A DNA stretch of 51,464 bases from CAYOCE01 sp964402405 (GTDB lineage Bacteria > Pseudomonadota > Alphaproteobacteria > UBA7879), in the NCBI GenBank assembly GCA_964402405.1, contig CAYOCE010000002.1, positions 1-51,464 of the forward strand, read 5' to 3'. Position 1 is the first letter of the stretch. Every line of letters begins with the position of its first letter. The notes under the pieces were generated by a model. It was given only the letters and a program-made list of their open reading frames with translations, was not told the origin of the DNA and searched no databases. Both the position numbers and the translations under genes were made by a program. Below are positions 28,061 to 34,971 of the stretch, in pieces.

Positions 28061-28471
28061 GCCTACCCAAAATTACTGTAGCTACCAAAAAAAGCTGAGC
28101 AGAACCAAATACGATGAATCATCCGAATTTTACCCTATATAGACCCATAGCTTGAAAAGCCAGGAGTACAGCCTTGTTTAGCCCTGTCAGACCATTATCA
28201 GCACTGACTTTATATTATTTTTTTCTTTTACGCCATACGATATAGTTATAAAATTCATCATTATTTTATTCTCTATGAAAGATGAATTAATTCTTGATTT
28301 TAGGGGAAAAGCTGGTATGAATAAAAGGATGTTCGATAGAGGTCTGTTGAATGTATTATCAACTCTTGTGTTAGGGGCGGGTCTTTAGGGTAATTCCCAG
28401 ATCCATCCGGTGTTTTGTATTTTACAGAACTCAACCTCCTGGCAGAGACTAACCGGAAAAGGAAATATACT
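28061..28471. other. Intergenic region upstream of rpsB
   Basis: About 411 nt without a supported gene. It is AT-rich and must hold the promoter of the rpsB-tsf operon. One weak candidate is TTGATT at 28294 with TATGAA at 28316 (16-nt spacer). No repeat or convincing hairpin was seen. Confidence 0.5.
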
Positions 28472-29329
28472 ATGGCTATGCCTATTTTCACCATGCGTCA
28501 GCTCCTCGAAGCTGGTATTCATTTTGGTCACCATCCCCGTCGTTGGAATCCTAAAATGGCTCCATTCTTGTTCGGGGTTCGCAATAACGTTCACATTATC
28601 GACTTGCAACAAACGGTTCCTTTGCTCAAGAAGGCTCTAGAAGTTTTGCGTGATACTGTTGCCCGGGGCGGTCGTGTTTTGTTTGTCGGAACGAAACGTC
28701 AGGCATCAGATAAGGTTGCTGAATGCGCCAAATTATGTGGTCAATACTATGTAAATCATCGGTGGTTGGGTGGGATGCTCACCAACTGGGATACCATTTC
28801 CAAATCTATCAAGCGGTTGAAGATTGTGGCAGAAACCTTAGAACAAGGAAACGCTACGGGTTTAACCAAGAAGGAACGCCTTAAATTAACCCGTGAAAAG
28901 GACAAATTGGAACGCGCCTTGGGCGGTATCGTTGATATGGGGGGCCGGCCTGACATTTTGATTTTGATCGACACCAACAAAGAAGCTTTGGCATTAGAAG
29001 AGGCCACAAAGCTAGGGATTCCTGTAATAGGCATCTTGGACAGCAACTCAAATCCTGATCATATTACCTATCCTATTCCTGGAAATGATGATGCCTTGCG
29101 CGCCATCGAACTATATTGCAACCTCTTCACCGGAGCTATTTTAGAAGGCTTACAACAAGAGTTGGCGGCTGCTGGTGTAGACGTAGGATCCATGGCACGG
29201 GTATCCAATGAAGTATCCAAGGAAACTGGCATAGATTCCAGTATGCTTGATGCTCCTATTACTATTGAGGATTTTCAGCCAGCTTCAGCGACAACTGTTG
29301 TTGAAGAAGAATTGGTAGCAGAGGCTTAA
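28472..29329 (+). CDS. rpsB: 30S ribosomal protein S2
   Basis: Small-subunit ribosomal protein of 285 residues. The N-terminus MPIFTMRQLLEAGIHFGHHPRRWNPKM is diagnostic, followed by NNVHIIDLQQT and HRWLGGMLTN. The C-terminal extension ending EELVAEA is of alphaproteobacterial length. I start at the ATG at 28472 because AAAAGGA lies 7-8 nt upstream; the frame is open from 28415 but the extra residues match nothing. The next gene, tsf, is its usual operon partner, here separated by a repeat element. Confidence 0.97.
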   Translation: MAMPIFTMRQLLEAGIHFGHHPRRWNPKMAPFLFGVRNNVHIIDLQQTVPLLKKALEVLRDTVARGGRVLFVGTKRQASDKVAECAKLCGQYYVNHRWLGGMLTNWDTISKSIKRLKIVAETLEQGNATGLTKKERLKLTREKDKLERALGGIVDMGGRPDILILIDTNKEALALEEATKLGIPVIGILDSNSNPDHITYPIPGNDDALRAIELYCNLFTGAILEGLQQELAAAGVDVGSMARVSNEVSKETGIDSSMLDAPITIEDFQPASATTVVEEELVAEA

Positions 29330-29370
29330 GTCCCATCCCTACGTAGGTGGGGGCTATCTTTCTCTCTGGG

Positions 29371-29467
29371 AACCACCCCGACGAAAGTCGGGGTCCAAGA
29401 GAGTGAAAAACATTCAATGCATAGAAGACATAAACGCCCATGGGCCCCGGCTTTCGCCGGGGTGGTC
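29371..29467. repeat. REPIN-like paired hairpin, copy e, inside the rpsB-tsf operon
   Basis: Left arm CCCCGAC-GAAA-GTCGGGG; right arm CCCCGGC-TTTC-GCCGGGG; spacer beginning AAGAGAGTG. It occupies most of the 184 nt between the rpsB stop and the tsf start, so it would be transcribed in the shared mRNA. Confidence 0.9.
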
Positions 29468-29513
29468 TGAGAGTGGGAAGAGTCCCAAAATACTAAGAAA
29501 GGAATTAATTAAA

Positions 29514-30440
29514 ATGGCACAAATTACAGCAGAATTGGTCAAAGATCTGCGCGAAAAAACCGGCGCTGGCATGATGGATTGCAAGAAGGCGCTGACGGAA
29601 ACTGATGGGGATATGGAATCTGCCATTGATTGGCTTCGGAAAAAAGGTCTATCTGCTGCCGCTAAGAAGGCTGGACGTGTGGCGTCCGAAGGTTTAGTTG
29701 GCGTTATGGCTGAAGGATCCATCGGTGCGATTGTCGAGGTCAATGCAGAAACAGACTTCGTTGCCCGGAATGATCAGTTTCAAAACTTCGTGAAAGGTGC
29801 CTGTGCTCTGGCCCTTAAAACCCAGAAAGATTTGGATGCGTTGAAGGATCATCCCTATGATACATCCGCTGCACGTACCGTGAGTGAAGAACTCACTCAT
29901 CTGATTGCCGTAATTGGCGAGAACATGGAACTACGTCGCCTCACAACCCTCGAAGTAAAACCAGGGATTGTAACAGGTTACGTGCATGGTGCCATTACAC
30001 CAGGTCTTGGTCGTATCGGTGTGTTGGTGGGACTTGAATCCACGGCACCTGCAAGTGCTTTGGAAACTTTAGGAAAGCAATTAGCTATGCATATTGCGGC
30101 GGCGGCTCCTGTTTCTTTGGATGTGACTGATTTAGATCCAACCCTCGTACAGCGTGAACGTGACATTTTTATTGATCAAGCTAAGGCTTCGGGCAAGCCC
30201 CTTGAGATTATTGAAAACATGGTGGAAGGCCGCATTCGGAAGTACTATGAACAAGTGGTATTGCTGGAGCAAGTTTTCATTATGGATAACAAAAGCAAAA
30301 TCAGCGCTGTCCTCAAAGACTTTGAAAAGGAACATGGTACCCCAGTGAAGCTCGCAGGGTTTGTGCGCTTTGGTTTAGGGGAAGGCATTGAGAAAAAAGA
30401 ATCCAACTTCGCTGATGAGGTCGCGTCTCTCAGCAAGTAA
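29514..30440 (+). CDS. tsf: Elongation factor Ts
   Basis: Nucleotide-exchange factor for EF-Tu, 308 residues. The N-terminal UBA-like domain reads MAQITAELVKDLREKTGAGM with MDCKKAL, and TDFVARNDQF follows at the core. I start at 29514 because the diagnostic N-terminus begins there and AAAGGA precedes it by about 10 nt. An upstream open stretch to 29403 is translated repeat sequence. A terminator follows. Confidence 0.97.
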   Translation: MAQITAELVKDLREKTGAGMMDCKKALTETDGDMESAIDWLRKKGLSAAAKKAGRVASEGLVGVMAEGSIGAIVEVNAETDFVARNDQFQNFVKGACALALKTQKDLDALKDHPYDTSAARTVSEELTHLIAVIGENMELRRLTTLEVKPGIVTGYVHGAITPGLGRIGVLVGLESTAPASALETLGKQLAMHIAAAAPVSLDVTDLDPTLVQRERDIFIDQAKASGKPLEIIENMVEGRIRKYYEQVVLLEQVFIMDNKSKISAVLKDFEKEHGTPVKLAGFVRFGLGEGIEKKESNFADEVASLSK

Positions 30441-30468
30441 CTCTAAATTAACTTATCTGTTCGAGAAA

Positions 30469-30494
30469 AGGGCCTCTTTTGAGGCTCTTTTTTT
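30469..30494 (+). terminator. Rho-independent terminator of rpsB-tsf
   Basis: Eight-base-pair stem AGGGCCTC/GAGGCTCT with a TTTT loop and a trailing T-run, 28 nt after the tsf stop. Confidence 0.92.
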
Positions 30495-30513
30495 ATTAAA
30501 GTTATTTCCGCGA

Positions 30514-30536
30514 GGTGGTCGCAAATTGCGACCACC
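30514..30536. repeat. ORF6N-type palindrome, copy 1
   Basis: A perfect palindrome with 11-nt arm GGTGGTCGCAA, one central A and the reverse complement of the arm. The bases from 30512 read in frame as EVVANCDHP. It lies just after the tsf terminator and is the left copy of three in this region. Confidence 0.85.
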
Positions 30537-30713
30537 CTGGAAACCCATCCAATTCTTCTTATTTTTTAAGTAAAAAAAAGAAATTTTCTTTTTTTGACAT
30601 CCAAATATCCTATTCTAGTTGCACATCTAAAAAAAACAGAGTATTAAATACAAGTAGTTTATAAGTTGTATCAAATTTACAGTTTGTTTTTATTCATTTA
30701 AGGAGAAGTTATC

Positions 30714-32207
30714 TTGAAAAGGAATTTATTCGCATTAGGCTTACTGGCATTGGTCTCACATTCATTAGAATCTAAGGCTACTTATCATGGAAATGGGTTT
30801 GCAGAAGGTGATAATTTAGTTCCAAAGGGTGTTGTGACGACAAGATGCGCCATCCTTATAGAGAGTGAAAAGGGTGTTTTAATGACGGAAGAGAATGGAA
30901 CTGTTGACCTTCTTAAAGCTAGGTCAATTATGCCTGATCGTATGAACAGACCTCTTGGTAACGCTTTTGAATCTCTAGGGGTAAAGACTGATGCTAATAC
31001 CCTTGTAATTTCAAAAGTAGAACCAGGTCGTGGCAATATAGACGTTCTTGGTCTTTTTTCTTCTACCAATGGTGATGAGCTTCCCCTTTCTTCTACAGAT
31101 AATATTATAGTAGTACCCACTGATGATTTTAGAGCTCTTATGTCTGGTCAAATACCTGCATCTTTGCATAATGTTAGAGGATTAGGTTTTGGATTACAGC
31201 GTCTTATAAAAGATGGAACAACAAGTGGTCCTATAGATCCGGAGGTAGGAAGACTTGTAGCAGAATTTTTTCAGAGGAGAGATGCTGCTAGAGCAGTGCC
31301 TGTAGTAGCAGTAGCTGAACACTCAGCAACACAGGCTTCTGTCGCCCCTAGCGCTGTGACTGCTACTTTTGACGATTCAGCGGCGTCTGTGTCTACATCA
31401 GCAGCAGGATCTAGTTCCGGAATGGCATTAGAGTTTGATTCCTTAGAAGACTTACCCCCATTCACAGCTGATCTTGAAAGATCTATTATAAGAAGTACAA
31501 GCGAGACACCTCAACCTGTAAGATCTCTTTTTAAGATGATTAAAGATGAGATAGAAGGAAAAGTGGCTCTTTATAAAAATCAGTATAATGGGAAGGCTTT
31601 ATTTTTAAGGGATTTAAAAGCGTTTTGGAGCGAAGCCCCTGATCTTTCCTTTGCTGCTGCAGGAGAGGTTTCACTTAAAGACGATTCATTTGTAACAAAT
31701 ATAACTCGACACCACGGACTGACCTTATCGCAAATAGAAGACCATATAATTGCATCGGCGAGCAAAGCATGGGAAGAAGTCCAGCGAGTTGCTAGAACTA
31801 CTGTTACTACCAGTGCTGTGACTGCTACTGATGATGCAGTGGCATCTGCATCTACATCAGCAGCAAGTTCTAGTGCCTCAGCAGCTTTAAGCCTCTCTAC
31901 TTTAGAGGATCTTCCCTTGGAGATAGATTTTTCAAGGTTTATTATAAATGCCACAGATGAAACTCGTGAAATGTTTGAAGAAATGGAGGGAACGATAGAT
32001 TGGATTATTCCGCTTTGTAAATTTGAGGGAAAAACTATAATTCGTATTTTACGTGATTTTTGGGAAGGGAAGGGGGATCCATTTAAAAAAGATAAATTGG
32101 TAACACAAGTAGTCGAACGAGGTCTTCTTTCCTTAGATCAGATAGAGGCTCATATAATCGCCGTAGCAGTCAAAAAATTTAAAGAACAGCATCTGCTCAG
32201 TAAATAA
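30714..32207 (+). CDS. Exported protein with duplicated C-terminal domain, unknown function
   Basis: Not recognised. It has 497 residues beginning at a TTG, since AAGGAG lies 8 nt upstream and no in-frame ATG is nearby. MKRNLFALGLLALVSHSLES is a signal peptide. Residues about 25-200 form a mixed domain; its pattern CAILIES-KGVLM faintly recalls a Nudix fold but lacks the Nudix box. Residues about 212-365 and 366-497 are two copies of one domain. Each starts with SAVTAT and a Ala/Ser-rich linker, then LEDLP, an RDxxxFW segment and the closing LSQIEDHIIA or LDQIEAHIIA. Export and Ala/Ser linkers suggest a secreted modular protein. It is alone between two terminators and lies between palindrome copies 1 and 2. 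Confidence 0.8.
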   Translation: MKRNLFALGLLALVSHSLESKATYHGNGFAEGDNLVPKGVVTTRCAILIESEKGVLMTEENGTVDLLKARSIMPDRMNRPLGNAFESLGVKTDANTLVISKVEPGRGNIDVLGLFSSTNGDELPLSSTDNIIVVPTDDFRALMSGQIPASLHNVRGLGFGLQRLIKDGTTSGPIDPEVGRLVAEFFQRRDAARAVPVVAVAEHSATQASVAPSAVTATFDDSAASVSTSAAGSSSGMALEFDSLEDLPPFTADLERSIIRSTSETPQPVRSLFKMIKDEIEGKVALYKNQYNGKALFLRDLKAFWSEAPDLSFAAAGEVSLKDDSFVTNITRHHGLTLSQIEDHIIASASKAWEEVQRVARTTVTTSAVTATDDAVASASTSAASSSASAALSLSTLEDLPLEIDFSRFIINATDETREMFEEMEGTIDWIIPLCKFEGKTIIRILRDFWEGKGDPFKKDKLVTQVVERGLLSLDQIEAHIIAVAVKKFKEQHLLSK

Positions 32208-32226
32208 TAGATCACTGCACTACTAA

Positions 32227-32260
32227 AAAACTCACCCCGTAAAAAGGGTGGGTTTTTTTT
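32227..32260 (+). terminator. Rho-independent terminator of the duplicated-domain gene
   Basis: ACTCACCC pairs with GGGTGGGT across CGTAAAAA, followed by eight T residues, about 20 nt after the stop. Confidence 0.9.
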
Positions 32261-32280
32261 ATGGGTAATCACCCCCTCTT

Positions 32281-32376
32281 ACCACCCCGATGAAAATCGG
32301 GGTCCAGGTGCGTTAACGCGGGCAAGGTTTTGAATGTTACCCACTCTCTTGGACCCCGATTTTCATCGAGGTGGTT
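32281..32376. repeat. REPIN-like paired hairpin, copy f (inverted orientation)
   Basis: Left arm CCCCGAT-GAAA-ATCGGGG; right arm CCCCGAT-TTTC-ATCGAGG. The spacer, read on the other strand, is the same as in copy c (AAGAGAGTG...TTGCCCGCGTTAACGCACC), so this copy is inserted the other way round. Its right arm touches the start of the ORF6N remnant. Confidence 0.9.
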
Positions 32377-32742
32377 CTCATGGGGTACAAATTTCCGCTA
32401 ATCGCAGATGAAAAAGAAAAACTGGTCGCAAATTGCGACCACCTCGGAAAATTAAAATATACGCGTAGCATGCCTAATGCTTTCACAGAACATGGAGTCC
32501 TTATGGTTGCTAGTATTTTGAACAGTCCTCGTGCTGTAGATGTTAGCCTCCTAATCGTCCGAACTTTTATTCAGCTACGACAAATGTTGCTAACCCACAA
32601 AGAACTTGCTAATAAACTTGCTGAGTTGGAGGATCGTTTAGATAGCAATGATGAGGCCATATACTCCTTAGTTTCCGCTGTTAATCAATTGATGGAGCCT
32701 AAAAACAATGAAAATAAACGTCCTATGGGATTTGCTCTCTAG
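32377..32742 (+). pseudogene. ORF6N-domain protein, N-terminus lost
   Basis: The surviving frame encodes KFPLIADEKEKLVANCDHLG, then LKYTRSMPNAFTEHGVLMVA, NSPRAVDVSLLIVRTFIQLR and a coiled C-terminal helix ending RPMGFAL. This matches the second half of phage-type ORF6N (KilA-N-related) DNA-binding proteins. The first roughly 80 residues, normally ending in a RFPEDFMFQL-like segment, are absent and a REPIN-like element sits exactly there. The frame happens to stay open from a GTG at 32371 inside the repeat, so a shortened product could be made, but no ribosome site is visible. Its VANCDHL codons contain palindrome copy 2. Confidence 0.75.
32423..32441. repeat. ORF6N-type palindrome, copy 2 (inside the gene remnant)
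   Basis: A perfect 19-nt palindrome with arm TGGTCGCAA around a central A. It is followed by CCTCGGAAA, which also follows copy 3 (CCTCGGGAAA). In the reading frame it encodes VANCDH, the conserved ORF6N segment. Confidence 0.85.
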
Positions 32743-32757
32743 ATTAGTTTCTTGAAG

Positions 32758-32784
32758 GAGGTGGTCGCAATTTGCGACCACCTC
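32758..32784. repeat. ORF6N-type palindrome, copy 3
   Basis: A perfect 27-nt palindrome with 13-nt arm GAGGTGGTCGCAA around a central T. It lies between the ORF6N remnant and the convergent glmM end. No T-run follows on either strand, so it is not an ordinary terminator. Read in frame it spells EVVAICDHL. Confidence 0.88.
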
Positions 32785-32798
32785 GGGAAAAATTCACT

Positions 32799-34151
32799 CT
32801 ACCCCTGAGCAGCCTTCTTTAAGACATCCAGCATGTCATCCACAATTTGAGTAATTCGATTTAGATCCGTCCCTTCCCCCATAATGCGAATGAGGGATTC
32901 CGTTCCTGATTTACGAACCAACAGGCGGCCCTGGGTCCCCAAGTCCTTGGTGACAGTATCAATATGCTTTTGCACATGATCTAATGACAAAATATCTTTA
33001 TTTTCAGTCAAACGTAGATTCCGTAAGATTTGAGGCAAAGGCTTGTAGGGCCGGGCAATTTCAGAGGCAGGCATGCCTGATTGCAAAATAACAGAAATGG
33101 CCTGCAAAGCGGAAATCAGCCCATCCCCCGTTAGAATATAGTCGCTCATGATAATATGGCCGGATTGCTCGCCCCCCAGGTTGGTGCCATGCTTGCGCAT
33201 TTCCTCAATCACATATCGGTCCCCTACCTGAGACCTGATTAATTCAATCCCTATGGAATTCAAATATTTTTCCAATCCCAAATTGGACATAACGGTTGTC
33301 ACAACTTTATTAGAAGACAGCATTCCGTTTTTGGCCCACGCGCCTGCAATCAAGGCAATCAGGTGATCTCCATCCACCAATTGCCCTTTGTTATCCGCAA
33401 TCATGACCCGATCCGCATCCCCATCCAAGGAAATTCCCAGATCTGCATTGTTGTTGATGACGGCTGCCCGCATGGCCTCAGTTGCCGTTGCTCCACAATC
33501 CTTGTTTATATTGAATCCATCAGGCTTGGTTCCCAATTCAATGATATTGGCTCCCAGTTCCCATAAAACAGTTGGGGCAATTTTATAGGCAGCCCCATTG
33601 GCACAATCGATGACGATTTTCAAACCATCCAACCGCATGCCTTTAGGAAAGGTGTTTTTCACATACTCCACATACCGACCGGGGGCATCATCTAAACGCT
33701 TTGCACGCCCCAAGGAGTCAGCCGATTTTAAATGACGTGGGTCAAAATTATGAATGGAAGCCTCAATTTTTTGTTCCAGCTCATCCGGTAATTTATACCC
33801 ATCAGGTCCAAAAAACTTGATGCCGTTATCTTCATAGGGATTGTGTGACGCTGAAATTACTACCCCCAAATCAGCCCGCAGGGATCTAGTCAACATGGAA
33901 ATGCCTGGGGTGGGAAGGGGACCAGCCAACACGACATCCATCCCAATGGAAACAAATCCTGCCGTCAAGGAGGGCTCTACCATATATCCTGAAAGGCGTG
34001 TGTCTTTGCCAATCACCACCTGATGACGATGACTTCCCCGTAGGAAATGAATGCCAGCCGCTTGGGCAATTCTGACAATGACATCAGGGGTCATATTTCC
34101 CTGATTCGCGCGTCCCCGAATACCATCGGTTCCAAAAAATTTATCTTTCAT
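32799..34151 (-). CDS. glmM: Phosphoglucosamine mutase
   Basis: Converts glucosamine-6-phosphate to glucosamine-1-phosphate for UDP-GlcNAc, the precursor of peptidoglycan and lipopolysaccharide. It has 450 residues. TDGIRG is at residues 8-13, the phosphorylated catalytic serine S102 lies in ISASHNPYEDNGIKFFG, the metal-binding loop is DGDADR, and the C-terminal phosphate-binding segment is RKSGTESLIRIM. Its ATG overlaps the stop of the upstream methyltransferase by one base (TAATG), so it is the last gene of the envelope operon. Confidence 0.96.
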   Translation of the reverse strand: MKDKFFGTDGIRGRANQGNMTPDVIVRIAQAAGIHFLRGSHRHQVVIGKDTRLSGYMVEPSLTAGFVSIGMDVVLAGPLPTPGISMLTRSLRADLGVVISASHNPYEDNGIKFFGPDGYKLPDELEQKIEASIHNFDPRHLKSADSLGRAKRLDDAPGRYVEYVKNTFPKGMRLDGLKIVIDCANGAAYKIAPTVLWELGANIIELGTKPDGFNINKDCGATATEAMRAAVINNNADLGISLDGDADRVMIADNKGQLVDGDHLIALIAGAWAKNGMLSSNKVVTTVMSNLGLEKYLNSIGIELIRSQVGDRYVIEEMRKHGTNLGGEQSGHIIMSDYILTGDGLISALQAISVILQSGMPASEIARPYKPLPQILRNLRLTENKDILSLDHVQKHIDTVTKDLGTQGRLLVRKSGTESLIRIMGEGTDLNRITQIVDDMLDVLKKAAQG

Positions 34152-34870
34152 TATTTTTCCTTTGTAACACTAGGATTGGTTGCAACAATAACCACATTTT
34201 TTCCAAAAAATGATTTAAAGAAAATATCAAAAAATCGAGAGATAGGAAACAGAATGGTATCAAAAAACTTTAATATGATGGGGTTTACGCGGCCGTCTTT
34301 ATTTCCGATCCATTTGAATATCAAGGATAGAAAAAATCCTATGCTGTCTTGATAATACACGTCTTCGACGTCAAATCCAGCCTCTGTAAACACGAGGGAG
34401 ATTGTTTTTTTTGTATAGCGTCGATAATGCTCCACCCGATCATCCATAGGGGTCCACAGGATTTCAAAGGCAGGAACCCAAAAAACAACGTGTCCTCCGA
34501 TTTTTAGTTTTTCTCGGATTTCTGTGAGGACCGTAAGGTCATCTTTTATATGCTCAAGAACATTGGATGAGTACACGACATCTGCCTGCCCTTTGTAATT
34601 TAGAATGCTGGAAATCGTTTTAAATCCCTTGGATTCTAGGATGTTAATTTGATCCGCATCTATTTCAACACACGTAAGATCAAATTTTTTATAATGGTTT
34701 ACCAAAGTGGAAATAGTTCCAATCCCCGCCCCAAAATCAATGACATGATCATCTGCTGTTATATATCGAGAAAATAAACTTGCAATATAGCGATTATAGT
34801 TAGGGAGATATCGCGCATTTTCCAATTCTTCCTTACCAGAGTATGAAAAGCTACGAGTCATATGATTCAT
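34151..34870 (-). CDS. SAM-dependent methyltransferase
   Basis: A class I methyltransferase of 239 residues. The SAM loop is VIDFGAGIGTISTL, with ADVVYSSNVLEHIKDD as the post-II motif and VFWVPAFEILWTPMDDRVEHYRRYTKKTI downstream. This is the Methyltransf_11/23-like type often seen in polysaccharide or lipid-linked sugar loci. The C-terminal part has two hydrophobic stretches that suggest membrane association. AGGAAG precedes the ATG. Its target is unknown. It lies between the flippase and glmM, both envelope genes. Confidence 0.85.
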   Translation of the reverse strand: MNHMTRSFSYSGKEELENARYLPNYNRYIASLFSRYITADDHVIDFGAGIGTISTLVNHYKKFDLTCVEIDADQINILESKGFKTISSILNYKGQADVVYSSNVLEHIKDDLTVLTEIREKLKIGGHVVFWVPAFEILWTPMDDRVEHYRRYTKKTISLVFTEAGFDVEDVYYQDSIGFFLSLIFKWIGNKDGRVNPIILKFFDTILFPISRFFDIFFKSFFGKNVVIVATNPSVTKEK

Positions 34871-34971
34871 TTGGCTTCCTATCGAATTATTGCCTTAAAA
34901 CAAAATCCCATGCTATCACAAAGCCTTCGATTTTTGAACCATAAAAGAGGACACATTTATGGATGCTGGTA

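Noticed and set aside
28415..28471. N-terminal extension of rpsB
   Set aside because: No similarity to S2 and no ribosome site, whereas AAAAGGA precedes the ATG at 28472.
29403..29513. N-terminal extension of tsf
   Set aside because: The 37 extra codons are the right half of a hairpin repeat; EF-Ts begins at MAQITAEL with a ribosome site.
30594..30616. TTGACA with TATTCT as a promoter for the duplicated-domain gene
   Set aside because: The spacer is 11 bases, too short for a sigma-70 promoter, and no better -10 lies at 16-18 bases.
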